Origin: an uncultured bacterium
Lineage (GTDB): Bacteria; Bacteroidota; Bacteroidia; Bacteroidales; Marinifilaceae
Length of the DNA: 64,000 bases
Direction: 5' to 3'
Assembly: GCA_905216195.1 (NCBI GenBank)
Contig: CAJMSX010000008.1
Coordinates: 14,930-78,929, forward strand
In this document: positions 9,083-17,877 of the stretch, one piece after another
How positions within the stretch are numbered: position 1 is the first letter of the stretch
Layout: the number at the start of each line of letters is the position of its first letter
Made by a program: the position numbers and the translations under genes
Notes under the pieces: generated by a model
The model's database searches: none
What the model was told of the DNA's origin: nothing
Seen by the model: only the letters and a program-made list of their open reading frames with translations

Positions 9083-9352
9083 ATGGCACTAAAAACCGTA
9101 CTTAACAAAGTAATTGTTGAGCCTGTGGAGGCAGAAACAAAAACTGCAAGTGGGATTATTATTCCGGATTCTGCAAAAGAAAAACCTCAGAAAGGAATAA
9201 TTATTGCAACCGGTCAAGGCAAAAACGATGAACCGATGGAAGTAAAAGTCGGCGATACCGTATTGTTCGGTAAATATTCGGGAACCGAAGTGAATATCGA
9301 CGACAAAAAGTATTTAGTGATGAATCAATCCGATATTTTAGTTGTTCTGTAA
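9083..9352 (+). CDS. groS: Co-chaperonin GroES
   Basis: 89 aa. It shows the GroES fold signature: 'LNKVIVEPVEAETKTASGIIIPDSAKEKP' region with the mobile loop (about residues 17-32), then 'GDTVLFGKYSGTEV' and the C-terminal 'YLVMNQSDILVVL'. GroES caps the GroEL cage during ATP-driven protein folding in the cytoplasm. It is 56 bp upstream of groL, with which it forms the usual two-gene operon. Confidence 0.97.
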   Translation: MALKTVLNKVIVEPVEAETKTASGIIIPDSAKEKPQKGIIIATGQGKNDEPMEVKVGDTVLFGKYSGTEVNIDDKKYLVMNQSDILVVL

Positions 9353-9408
9353 CACAGTAAAAATCAAATTAAAGATCAACGGTATCAACACATTAAAAAA
9401 CAAAAATC

Positions 9409-11040
9409 ATGGCAAAAGAAATAAAATTCAATATTGAAGCCCGCGACTTACTGAAAAAAGGGGTAGACGAACTGGCAAATGCAGTAAAAGTAACACTGGG
9501 TCCGAAAGGCCGTAATGTAGTTATCGAAAAAAAATTCGGTGCTCCTCAGATTACGAAGGATGGGGTAACAGTTGCTAAAGAAATCGAACTGGCCGATCCT
9601 TATGCCAATATCGGTGCACAAATGGTAAAAGAAGTAGCTTCTAAAACCGGTGACGATGCCGGTGACGGTACCACGACAGCTACCGTATTGGCCCAATCCA
9701 TCATTACAGTCGGTTTGAAGAACGTAACCGCAGGGGCCAACCCGATGGAGCTGAAAAGAGGGATTGACAAAGCGGTTGCCGCCGTTGTGAAAAGCCTGGA
9801 AGAACAGAAAGAAGACGTAGGAGACAATTATGAAAAAATCCGTCAGGTAGGCCGTATTTCGGCGAATGGAGACGATACGATCGGTTCCCTGATCGCTGAA
9901 GCGATGGAAAAAGTAAAGAAAGAAGGAGTGATCACGGTGGAAGAAGCGAAGGGAATGGAAACCGAAGTGAAAGTGGTAGAAGGGATGCAGTTCGACCGCG
10001 GCTATATCTCCCCCTATTTCGTAACCGATAGCGATAAGATGGTGGCTGAATTCGAGAATCCGTTCATCTTGTTGTATGACAAGAAAATTTCTACCATGAA
10101 AGAATTGATGCCGATTCTGGAACCCATCGCTCAAAACGGTCGTTCTCTCGTCATCGTCGCTGAAGATGTGGAAAACGAAGCTTTAGCTACTTTAGTGGTA
10201 AACCGCCTGAGAGGTTCTCTGAAAATTGCAGCCGTAAAAGCTCCCGGTTTCGGTGACAGACGGAAAGAAATGCTGGAAGATATTGCCATTTTGACAGGTG
10301 GGGTGGTAATTTCCGAAGATAAGGGATTGAAACTGGATGCCGCCACCATGGATATGTTAGGTAAAGCGGAAAAAGTAACCATCGACAAAGAAAATACGAC
10401 TATCGTACACGGCTTAGGTGAAAAACAAGCCATTAGCGACCGCATTTCTCAGATTAAAAAATTAATCGAAAAATCCACTTCCGATTACGATAAGGAAAAA
10501 TTGCAGGAAAGACTGGCTAAATTGGCCGGTGGAGTAGCTGTTCTTTATGTGGGAGCCGCTTCGGAAGTAGAAATGAAAGAAAAGAAAGACCGGGTAGACG
10601 ATGCGTTAAGTGCCACCCGTGCCGCTATTGAAGAAGGGATCGTAGCGGGAGGCGGCGTAGCCTATATCCGGGCACAGGCTGCTTTAGAAGGCTTAAAAGG
10701 TGAAACCGAAGACGAAACGACCGGTATTGAAATTATCAAGCGTGCCATTGAAGAACCGCTGCGTCAGATTGCCCATAATGCAGGCGTGGAAGGAGCAGTG
10801 GTTGTCAACAGAGTACGGGAAGGGAAAGGAGATTTCGGTTACAATGCCCGGAAAGATATTTACGAAGATTTAAAGAAAGCCGGAGTCATCGACCCGAAAA
10901 AGGTAGCCCGTGTGGCCCTGGAGAATGCAGCTTCTATCGCAGGTATGTTCCTGACCACGGAATGCGTACTGGCGGAAGAGAAAAAAGACGAACCTGCTGC
11001 AGCTCCCGCAATGGGAGGCGGTATGCCCGGAATGATGTAA
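9409..11040 (+). CDS. groL: Chaperonin GroEL
   Basis: 543 aa, full length. Recognisable blocks are 'TLGPKGRNVVIEKKFG', the ATP-binding 'DGTTTATVLA', 'AVKAPGFGDRRK' in the apical domain, 'EEGIVAGGGVAYI', and the C-terminal Gly/Met tail 'GGGMPGMM' that projects into the cavity. It forms the 14-subunit folding chamber with GroES. A single copy is seen here, directly after groS and followed by a strong terminator. Confidence 0.98.
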   Translation: MAKEIKFNIEARDLLKKGVDELANAVKVTLGPKGRNVVIEKKFGAPQITKDGVTVAKEIELADPYANIGAQMVKEVASKTGDDAGDGTTTATVLAQSIITVGLKNVTAGANPMELKRGIDKAVAAVVKSLEEQKEDVGDNYEKIRQVGRISANGDDTIGSLIAEAMEKVKKEGVITVEEAKGMETEVKVVEGMQFDRGYISPYFVTDSDKMVAEFENPFILLYDKKISTMKELMPILEPIAQNGRSLVIVAEDVENEALATLVVNRLRGSLKIAAVKAPGFGDRRKEMLEDIAILTGGVVISEDKGLKLDAATMDMLGKAEKVTIDKENTTIVHGLGEKQAISDRISQIKKLIEKSTSDYDKEKLQERLAKLAGGVAVLYVGAASEVEMKEKKDRVDDALSATRAAIEEGIVAGGGVAYIRAQAALEGLKGETEDETTGIEIIKRAIEEPLRQIAHNAGVEGAVVVNRVREGKGDFGYNARKDIYEDLKKAGVIDPKKVARVALENAASIAGMFLTTECVLAEEKKDEPAAAPAMGGGMPGMM

Positions 11041-11057
11041 TTTTCCCCCTTTATATC

Positions 11058-11083
11058 AAAGCCCCCTCGAGGGGCTTTTTTTT
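11058..11083 (+). terminator. Rho-independent terminator of groESL
   Basis: The stem AAAGCCCC/GGGGCTTT with loop CTCGA is followed by a T run, 18 bp after the groL stop. Confidence 0.9.
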
Positions 11084-11134
11084 ATATCTTACCTTTTCTA
11101 TCCATATCCCCCCATGGATTTAAACAATTTTTTT

Positions 11135-11142
11135 TATTTTTG
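11135..11142 (+). promoter_or_regulatory. Putative -7 box of the esterase gene
   Basis: TATTTTTG matches TAnnTTTG. It overlaps the TTG/ATG codons around 11140-11145, so translation must start downstream; this supports the ATG at 11182. Confidence 0.5.
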
Positions 11143-11181
11143 TATGTCCGAACTCGCTGCACAGCTGGAAGTACACTAAAA

Positions 11182-12300
11182 ATGAAAGTGATGAAAATCT
11201 GTCTATTTTTTCTCTTTTTGCTTTTCGGCACCTACCCCTCCTGCCTTTGCGCCCAGGAGGATTCAGCGGCATACTATCCATTCGATGAGAACCATGCCGT
11301 CCGGGTTCACCTACCGGCCGACTATGCGACCAGTGAATTAAGCTACCCTACCATCTACGTGTTTGACGGACAAGTTCTTTTCGATGTATTGGTTGCCTTT
11401 TACCGATATAATCAGGACGAATATCCACCCGCCATCCTGGTAGGAATCGAACAGCTCGACCGGGGTAAAGAGTTTCTGGAAAAAGGAGAAACCAATCCGG
11501 AAGGCAACAGCGTCTTCTCCACGGCAATCGCAGAAAAATTAATCCCGGCTATCGACCGGAAGTACCGGACCAATTCCATCCGGGTCGGTATCGGTCATTC
11601 ACATGGAGGTACATTTGTTTTGAATGCCGCACTCGGACAGGGAATATTCAATGCCGTCATCAGCATTAGTCCCACCCTCTGGGTCAACCGAAAAGCTTTT
11701 TTTCAAAAATATCCGCCATCTTCTTCTGCCTGGAAGAACCTGAAAAAATTCTATTGCGGCTATGGAGAAAACGATTTCCCCGCCATACAGGAAGATGTGG
11801 ACCGCTTGTTTGCCGATCTGATTCCTACGCCGATATCCAAACAAAAAAAAGTATTCCGGGACGAAGATCATAATTTTTCCATTTTATGCGGAATGCGCAA
11901 AGGTATCGAATACATTTTCCAAGATTTTCGTCTGTCAGAAGAAGAATGGGAAACCCTGGAAGATTCGGGCAATGATTCGCTGTTCATCCGCCATTTTCAA
12001 CAATTGTCGGACTTTTGGAACGAAAAAATCATTCCCGGAGAAGACGATTTCAATCAACTGGGCTATTTCTACTCGGAAAGGGAAGAAATCGGGAAAGCGG
12101 AGCAAACCTTCCAAGAAGCCTTACGGTATTATCCTTATTCAGCCAATTTATACGATAGCCTGGGAGAATTATATGAAAAAAAGGGGGATGCCGATAATGC
12201 CCGGACTTGTTACCGGAAAGCTTTGGAAATCGCTGAAAAAAACAAAGATTATTACCTGATGATCGGAACCTTTACCGAGCATCTGCGACGTCTTGAATAA
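11182..12300 (+). CDS. Secreted esterase-like alpha/beta hydrolase with C-terminal TPR
   Basis: 372 aa from the ATG at 11182. This start begins a clean signal peptide (MKVMKICLFFLFLLFG...CLCAQ), and more upstream in-frame codons overlap the promoter. The hydrolase domain resembles the Fes/BesA (enterochelin-esterase, 'alpha/beta hydrolase-fold') family. Its nucleophile elbow G-H-S-H-G has Ser near residue 140, and a late 'DEDHNF' may supply the catalytic His. The last ~100 residues look like two TPR units ('AEQTFQEALRYYPYSANLY', 'ARTCYRKALEIAE'). It is probably periplasmic. No siderophore genes are nearby, so the substrate is unknown. The 235 bp after it hold no clear gene. Confidence 0.82.
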   Translation: MKVMKICLFFLFLLFGTYPSCLCAQEDSAAYYPFDENHAVRVHLPADYATSELSYPTIYVFDGQVLFDVLVAFYRYNQDEYPPAILVGIEQLDRGKEFLEKGETNPEGNSVFSTAIAEKLIPAIDRKYRTNSIRVGIGHSHGGTFVLNAALGQGIFNAVISISPTLWVNRKAFFQKYPPSSSAWKNLKKFYCGYGENDFPAIQEDVDRLFADLIPTPISKQKKVFRDEDHNFSILCGMRKGIEYIFQDFRLSEEEWETLEDSGNDSLFIRHFQQLSDFWNEKIIPGEDDFNQLGYFYSEREEIGKAEQTFQEALRYYPYSANLYDSLGELYEKKGDADNARTCYRKALEIAEKNKDYYLMIGTFTEHLRRLE

Positions 12301-12535
12301 AAAGCGGAAAATGAAATCATAAAAAAAATTAAAAAGCAGGGATTCATCTTGTTCCGTATTCCGCTCCTGGACCATCTTTTCCTTCTCCTTATCTTCCAGT
12401 GCTACAGGAAAAAATTTCCGGACCTCCTTCCGAAGTTTATAATTATCCTTACAATTTTGCTACGTAATATTTTCGTTTTTACATCTAGTTTTTTACTTTT
12501 ACGCTCGCAAATTTTAATTCGTTAACAAATAGAAA

Positions 12536-14302
12536 ATGGATTATGGAATCTTTGAATTGCTGAAGTTGATCGGATCATTGGCTTTATTCCTGTACGGAAT
12601 GAAGTTGATGAGTGAATCCTTGCAAAAACTAGCCGGCAATAAAATGCGTCAGATCCTGACCGCCATGACCTCCAACCGCATCACGGGCGTTCTTACGGGA
12701 TTGTTTATTACCGCTTTAATTCAAAGTTCCTCAGCCACTACCGTCATGGTAGTGAGTTTCGTCAATGCCGGTTTACTGGATTTAGTCGGCTCCATCGGGG
12801 TGATTTTAGGAGCGAATGTAGGAACGACCATTACCAGTTGGATGGTTGCCATACTCGGCTTCGGAAAATTCAGCATCAGTGATCTGGCATTACCGATCAT
12901 CGGCTGCACCTTGCCTTTGTTATTTTCCAAAAAACGGTCCCGCAAAAACTGGGGGGAAATGTTCGTGGGTTTCGGTCTGTTATTTTTGTCGTTGCGCTTT
13001 TTACAGGAGAGTATGCCGACCAATTTACACGATTATCCCGGTGTCGGCGAATTCATTCAACAAATCAGCTTTTTAGGTTTTCGTTCCTGGATGATTTTCC
13101 TTTTGATCGGGGCCGCATTAACCACCCTCTTTCAATCTTCTTCGGCAACCGTCGCCTTGACCCTGGTTATTTGTTCCAAAGGCTGGATCGGTTACGAAGA
13201 CGCCGCCGCCATGATTATGGGGGAAAACATCGGTACAACGATAACAGCTAATCTGGCGGCAGCCGTGGCAAACGTTCAGGCTAAACGGGCGGCCCTCGCC
13301 CATTTCATCATCAATGTCTTCGGTGTCGTCTGGCTTTTCGCCATTTTTTCTCCTTTTCTTCATTTTATCGGCGATTTATGCGTTTCTCTCCATCTTTCCA
13401 GATACAACCCCATTTATTCCGACCCGCAGTTATTGGAGCAAACTTTTGCGCCCGAAGCCCGAGCCGGTGTGATCGCTTCGATCAATACCGCCATGCCTCT
13501 GGTTTTATCCCTCTTCAATACCCTGGCGAAAGGAATGAATGTCGCTATTCTCATCTGGTTTACCAAATTTCTGGCCAAACTGGTCAGCCGTATCATTCCG
13601 CCTAAAACCGGGGAAGATACCTTTAAGTTAAAACACATCAAAATCGGTTTGCTCTCTACTCCCGATGCTTCTTTGTTCCAGGCGAAACAGGAAATCACCC
13701 ATTACGGACAAAATACCCTGGAAATGTTTCGTAAAATGGTACGGGGATACAATCTCTCCAAAGGAGAATATGAAAAGGAATTCGATCAGTTACAACAATT
13801 GGAAGACGAAAGCGATCAAGTAGAAGTAGAGATCGCCGATTACCTGACGAAAGTGTCGGAATCAAAATTATCTACCGAAAATTCTCAACGGGTAAGAGCC
13901 ATGTTCAAAATCGTATCGGAGATTGAAAGCGTAGCCGATTCCGTTCTCAACGTATCGAAAGCCGTAGACCGGCGGAACGAACAAGGAGTGGTTTTCCCGG
14001 AAGAACTGAATAACAAAATCAAACACATGTTTGTTTTGGTCGACGAATCGATTGTCATCATGTGCAATAACCTGAACATCGAATACACGGCCGTGAGTGC
14101 CAAAAAAGCATATGAGCTGGAACACGCGATCAATGAATACCGGACGGTGTTGAAACAAGAACACCTGCAAGCGATAGAAGAAAAAAAATACGACTATTCT
14201 ATCGGAATATTATACAACGATATATTTTCCGAATGTGAAAAAATAGGCGATTATACGATTAATGTTACACAAGCAATTAAAGAGATCGGGCATGAAGACT
14301 GA
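12536..14302 (+). CDS. Na+/phosphate cotransporter family protein with PhoU-like domain (copy 1)
   Basis: 588 aa. The N-terminal ~340 residues are membrane-embedded and contain the two inverted 'QSSSAT' motifs (in 'LIQSSSATTVMVV' and 'LFQSSSATVALTL') typical of NptA/SLC34-type symporters, plus 'GANVGTTIT' and 'GENIGTTIT'. Residues about 375-585 are a cytoplasmic PhoU-like helical domain. The family couples sodium entry to phosphate uptake. The next gene is a close paralogue 37 bp downstream. This copy has a longer insert near residues 280-310 ('RYNPIYSDPQLLEQ'). Confidence 0.92.
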   Translation: MDYGIFELLKLIGSLALFLYGMKLMSESLQKLAGNKMRQILTAMTSNRITGVLTGLFITALIQSSSATTVMVVSFVNAGLLDLVGSIGVILGANVGTTITSWMVAILGFGKFSISDLALPIIGCTLPLLFSKKRSRKNWGEMFVGFGLLFLSLRFLQESMPTNLHDYPGVGEFIQQISFLGFRSWMIFLLIGAALTTLFQSSSATVALTLVICSKGWIGYEDAAAMIMGENIGTTITANLAAAVANVQAKRAALAHFIINVFGVVWLFAIFSPFLHFIGDLCVSLHLSRYNPIYSDPQLLEQTFAPEARAGVIASINTAMPLVLSLFNTLAKGMNVAILIWFTKFLAKLVSRIIPPKTGEDTFKLKHIKIGLLSTPDASLFQAKQEITHYGQNTLEMFRKMVRGYNLSKGEYEKEFDQLQQLEDESDQVEVEIADYLTKVSESKLSTENSQRVRAMFKIVSEIESVADSVLNVSKAVDRRNEQGVVFPEELNNKIKHMFVLVDESIVIMCNNLNIEYTAVSAKKAYELEHAINEYRTVLKQEHLQAIEEKKYDYSIGILYNDIFSECEKIGDYTINVTQAIKEIGHED

Positions 14303-14339
14303 AAAATTATTTCATGGCGCTGTCTCCAATTAAACGATT

Positions 14340-16046
14340 ATGGATTACGGAATTTTCGACTTTTTAAAATTAATCGGTTCCCTGGGCGTATTCCTTTATG
14401 GAATGAAATTGATGAGCGAAGCGCTTCAGAAAGTAGCCGGAACCAAAATGAGGCAAATTTTATCTGCCATGACTTCCAACCGGGTGAAAGGGGTGATCAC
14501 CGGTTTGTTAATTACGGCCATCATTCAAAGTAGTTCGGCGACTACGGTTATGGTGGTCAGTTTTGTGAATGCGGGCTTACTCAGCCTGATCGAATCCATC
14601 GGAGTCATCATGGGGGCTAATGTCGGAACCACCGTCACTGCCTGGTTAATTTCTATTTTAGGATTCAAAATCAGCATGGCCGAAGTTTCTTTACCGCTGA
14701 TCGGTCTCTGTTTACCCCTGCTATTTTCGAATAAGCGCTATCGCAAAAGCTGGGGCGAACTGATCATCGGATTCGGTTTGCTGTTTATCGGACTCGAATT
14801 TTTAAAAGCTTCCATGCCGACCCTGGATTCCAATTCGGAAATCCTCACGTATTTGAAGAACTATACGGATATGGGCTATGCTTCCTATATTCTTTTCATG
14901 TTAATCGGGACCATTCTCACCATTTTGATCCAATCTTCTTCCGCTACTATGGCACTGACGCTGGTCATGTGCGCTAACGGCTGGATAAACTTCGATATGG
15001 CGGCTTCCATGGTATTGGGAGAAAATATAGGTACGACGGTCACCGCCAACCTAGCGGCCACTGTCGCTAACACAACCGCAAAACGGGCAGCGCTGGCGCA
15101 CTTCCTTTTCAATGTATTCGGAGTGGCCTGGGTAATGGCTATTTTCCCGATTTTTCTGGACTGGATCGAACAGTTATGCGTATTTTTAAGTATCGGCAAT
15201 CCGGTCGACCCCGATCATCAAAAAGCAATACAGGCTATACCGATGGCCCTCTCCTTATTTCACACCGTATTTAATATTACCAATGTCTTCCTGTTGATCT
15301 GGTTTACCAAACTGATCGCCCGGCTTGTCAGCAAAATGATACCGGTACGGGAAACCACCGACAACGCCTTTACGCTGAAACACATTAAAATCGGCCTGCT
15401 TTCCACTCCGGATGCTTCGCTTTTCCAAGCCAAAGAAGAAATTACGCTGTATGGTAGAAATACGGCCGACATGTTTCATAAAGTAACGGAATGTCTGGAC
15501 CTTCCGGCAAAAGATTTTATCAAACCTTTCGAAGCCTTGATAAAAATGGAAGACGAAAGTGACAATATCGAAGTGGAAATCGCCAATTACCTGACCAAAG
15601 TTTCGGAATCCAAATTATCCACTGAAAACTCCCAACGCATCCGGGCCATGTTCAAAATCGTATCGGAAATCGAAAGCATAGCCGATTCTTCTCTGAATAT
15701 CGCCAAAGCCATCAACCGCCGCAACGAACAAAAAGTCGTATTTTCAGAAGAAATAACCAATAAGCTCAAACATATGTTCGCTTTGGTGGAAGATACCCTG
15801 AACGTGATGTGTGCCAACCTGGCTATGGAATATAAAGAGGTGAACGCTAAAAAAGCTTACGAAATGGAAAAAGCCATTAACGCTTACCGTACCATATTGA
15901 AGCAGGAACATTTGATCGCTATCGAAGAAAAACGGTACGACTATCCTACTGGTATCCTTTATAACGACCTCTTTTCCGAATGCGAAAAAGTAGGGGACTA
16001 CGCCATCAATGTCACTGAAGCCATAAAAGAAATCGGACATGAGTAA
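14340..16046 (+). CDS. Na+/phosphate cotransporter family protein with PhoU-like domain (copy 2)
   Basis: 568 aa. It has the same layout as the preceding gene: 'IIQSSSATTVMVV', 'GANVGTTVT', 'LIQSSSATMALTL', 'GENIGTTVT', then a C-terminal PhoU-like domain ending in 'EAIKEIGHE'. The two copies start almost identically (MDYGIF[E/D]) and match along their length, so this is a tandem duplication. It is likely co-transcribed with copy 1. Differences lie mainly in the loop near residues 280-305, shorter here. Whether the two differ in affinity or direction cannot be read from sequence. Confidence 0.92.
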   Translation: MDYGIFDFLKLIGSLGVFLYGMKLMSEALQKVAGTKMRQILSAMTSNRVKGVITGLLITAIIQSSSATTVMVVSFVNAGLLSLIESIGVIMGANVGTTVTAWLISILGFKISMAEVSLPLIGLCLPLLFSNKRYRKSWGELIIGFGLLFIGLEFLKASMPTLDSNSEILTYLKNYTDMGYASYILFMLIGTILTILIQSSSATMALTLVMCANGWINFDMAASMVLGENIGTTVTANLAATVANTTAKRAALAHFLFNVFGVAWVMAIFPIFLDWIEQLCVFLSIGNPVDPDHQKAIQAIPMALSLFHTVFNITNVFLLIWFTKLIARLVSKMIPVRETTDNAFTLKHIKIGLLSTPDASLFQAKEEITLYGRNTADMFHKVTECLDLPAKDFIKPFEALIKMEDESDNIEVEIANYLTKVSESKLSTENSQRIRAMFKIVSEIESIADSSLNIAKAINRRNEQKVVFSEEITNKLKHMFALVEDTLNVMCANLAMEYKEVNAKKAYEMEKAINAYRTILKQEHLIAIEEKRYDYPTGILYNDLFSECEKVGDYAINVTEAIKEIGHE

Positions 16047-16135
16047 CCTGCAGAAACTCCTAGGGGTATATTCGGGGTAAATTTTCCCCGAAATCAATTT
16101 AAAGCAGGAGAAAGTTATTTCGGTTAAATAATTAT

Positions 16136-16143
16136 TAATTTTG
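16136..16143 (+). promoter_or_regulatory. Putative -7 box of glyS
   Basis: TAATTTTG matches TAnnTTTG, 23 bp before the glyS ATG. Confidence 0.5.
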
Positions 16144-16166
16144 CAACCTCATTTATATGTAAAAAT

Positions 16167-17714
16167 ATGGCACAAGAAGATATTTTCAAGAAATTAGTAG
16201 GGCATTGCAAGGAATACGGTTATGTATTTCCTTCCTCAGACATTTACGACGGTTTAGGAGCAGTATATGACTACGGACAATACGGGGTAGAGCTGAAAAA
16301 CAACATTAAAAAATATTGGTGGGATTCGATGGTACGCTTGCATGAAAATATCGTCGGCATCGATTCTGCTATTTTTATGCACCCCACCATTTGGAAAGCC
16401 TCCGGGCATGTCGATGCTTTCAATGATCCGCTTATCGATAACAAAGATTCTAAAAAAAGATACCGGGCTGACGTTCTGATTGAAGATCAAATCGCCAAAT
16501 ACGACGAAAAAATCGAAAAAGACGTCGAGAAAGCAAGAAAACGTTTCGGAGACAAATTCGACGAAACCTTATTTCGTCAGACCAATCCGCAAATTCAGGA
16601 GCATACCGGAAAAAGGGAAATGCTGAAAAAAAGAATGGCAGCGGCCTTGAATGAAAATGACCTGACCGAACTGCGGCAGATTATTCTGGATTATAACATC
16701 GTATGTCCCATTTCAGGAACGGCTAACTGGACCGAAGTACGTCAGTTCAACCTGATGTTCGCAACCGAAATGGGTTCTACCGCCGAAGGAACTAGTAAGA
16801 TTTATCTTCGTCCGGAAACTGCGCAGGGAATCTTTGTAAACTTCCTGAACGTCCAAAAAACGGGCCGTATGAAAATCCCTTTCGGCATCGCCCAGATCGG
16901 GAAAGCTTTCCGCAATGAAATCGTTGCCCGCCAGTTTATTTTCCGAATGCGCGAGTTCGAACAGATGGAAATGCAGTTCTTCGTTCGCCCCGGCTCGGAA
17001 TTGGAATGGTTTAAAAAATGGAAAGAAACCCGAATGAAATGGCATCAACTTTTAGGTTTCGGAGAAGAAAAATACCGGTTCCACGATCACGAAAAATTAG
17101 CTCATTATGCCAATGCAGCCAGCGATATCGAATATAAATTCCCCTTCGGATTCAAGGAAGTGGAAGGTATCCATTCCCGGACCGATTTTGACCTTTCTCA
17201 ACACCAAAAGTTTTCCGGTAAAAAAATTCAATATTTCGATACCGAGCTGAACGAATCCTATGTGCCTTATGTCATCGAGACCTCTATCGGTGTAGACCGG
17301 ATGTTCCTTCAGGTCATAGCCGCTTCTTATTGCGAAGAAGATTTAAGCAAAGACGGTAAACAAGATTCGCGGGTCGTTCTACGTCTCCCGGCAGCTTTGG
17401 CTCCGGTAAAAATGGCCGTTATGCCGTTGGTAAAAAAAGACGGACTGCCTGAAAAGGCCCAGGAGATTATGGATGTATTGAAATACGATTTCAATTGCCA
17501 GTACGATGAAAAAGATTCCATCGGAAAACGCTACCGCCGCCAGGACGCCATAGGTACTCCCTTTTGTATCACTATCGACCACCAGACTCTGGAAGATCAT
17601 GCCGTCACCATCCGTTACCGGGACACTATGCAACAAGAACGCGTAGCCATCGACCGGCTTTTCGGCATTTTGAAAGAGAAAACCGATATGAAAAATCTAT
17701 TAAAACAATTGTAA
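16167..17714 (+). CDS. glyS: Glycine--tRNA ligase (class II, single-chain type)
   Basis: 515 aa. It is the eukaryote/archaea-like alpha2 GlyRS also used by Bacteroidota, not the alpha/beta heterotetramer. It opens with 'GYVFPSSDIYDGLGAVYDYG'. Class II motifs are visible: motif 2 around 'FRNEIVARQFIFRMREFEQME' and motif 3 around 'ETSIGVDRMFL'. 'LRPETAQGIFVNF' and a C-terminal anticodon-binding domain (about 400-515) complete it. It charges tRNA-Gly in the cytoplasm. It stands alone with its own promoter and terminator. Confidence 0.96.
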   Translation: MAQEDIFKKLVGHCKEYGYVFPSSDIYDGLGAVYDYGQYGVELKNNIKKYWWDSMVRLHENIVGIDSAIFMHPTIWKASGHVDAFNDPLIDNKDSKKRYRADVLIEDQIAKYDEKIEKDVEKARKRFGDKFDETLFRQTNPQIQEHTGKREMLKKRMAAALNENDLTELRQIILDYNIVCPISGTANWTEVRQFNLMFATEMGSTAEGTSKIYLRPETAQGIFVNFLNVQKTGRMKIPFGIAQIGKAFRNEIVARQFIFRMREFEQMEMQFFVRPGSELEWFKKWKETRMKWHQLLGFGEEKYRFHDHEKLAHYANAASDIEYKFPFGFKEVEGIHSRTDFDLSQHQKFSGKKIQYFDTELNESYVPYVIETSIGVDRMFLQVIAASYCEEDLSKDGKQDSRVVLRLPAALAPVKMAVMPLVKKDGLPEKAQEIMDVLKYDFNCQYDEKDSIGKRYRRQDAIGTPFCITIDHQTLEDHAVTIRYRDTMQQERVAIDRLFGILKEKTDMKNLLKQL

Positions 17715-17743
17715 AAGGACCGTTTTTTTCAGAAACGAACACG

Positions 17744-17774
17744 CGGGAGCCGGAAGGTCTCCCGTTTCCTTTTT
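17744..17774 (+). terminator. Terminator after glyS
   Basis: The stem CGGGAG/CTCCCG (17744-17749 and 17759-17764) is followed by an interrupted T tract. Confidence 0.7.
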
Positions 17775-17847
17775 CCTACCCCTGGCCAATTTTCCAGTGA
17801 GCAGGCTATAAAAACAGCGGAAAGATACAAGATTCAAAGAAAATACG

Positions 17848-17855
17848 TATCTTTG
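17848..17855 (+). promoter_or_regulatory. Putative -7 box of the LruC-domain gene
   Basis: TATCTTTG matches TAnnTTTG, 22 bp before the ATG at 17878. Confidence 0.55.
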
Positions 17856-17877
17856 CAACACTTAATATTAACTATTT

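Noticed and set aside
9448..10134. 228-codon minus-strand ORF within groL
   Set aside because: It is antisense to the highly conserved GroEL; composition rich in Phe, His and Arg is typical of a shadow frame.
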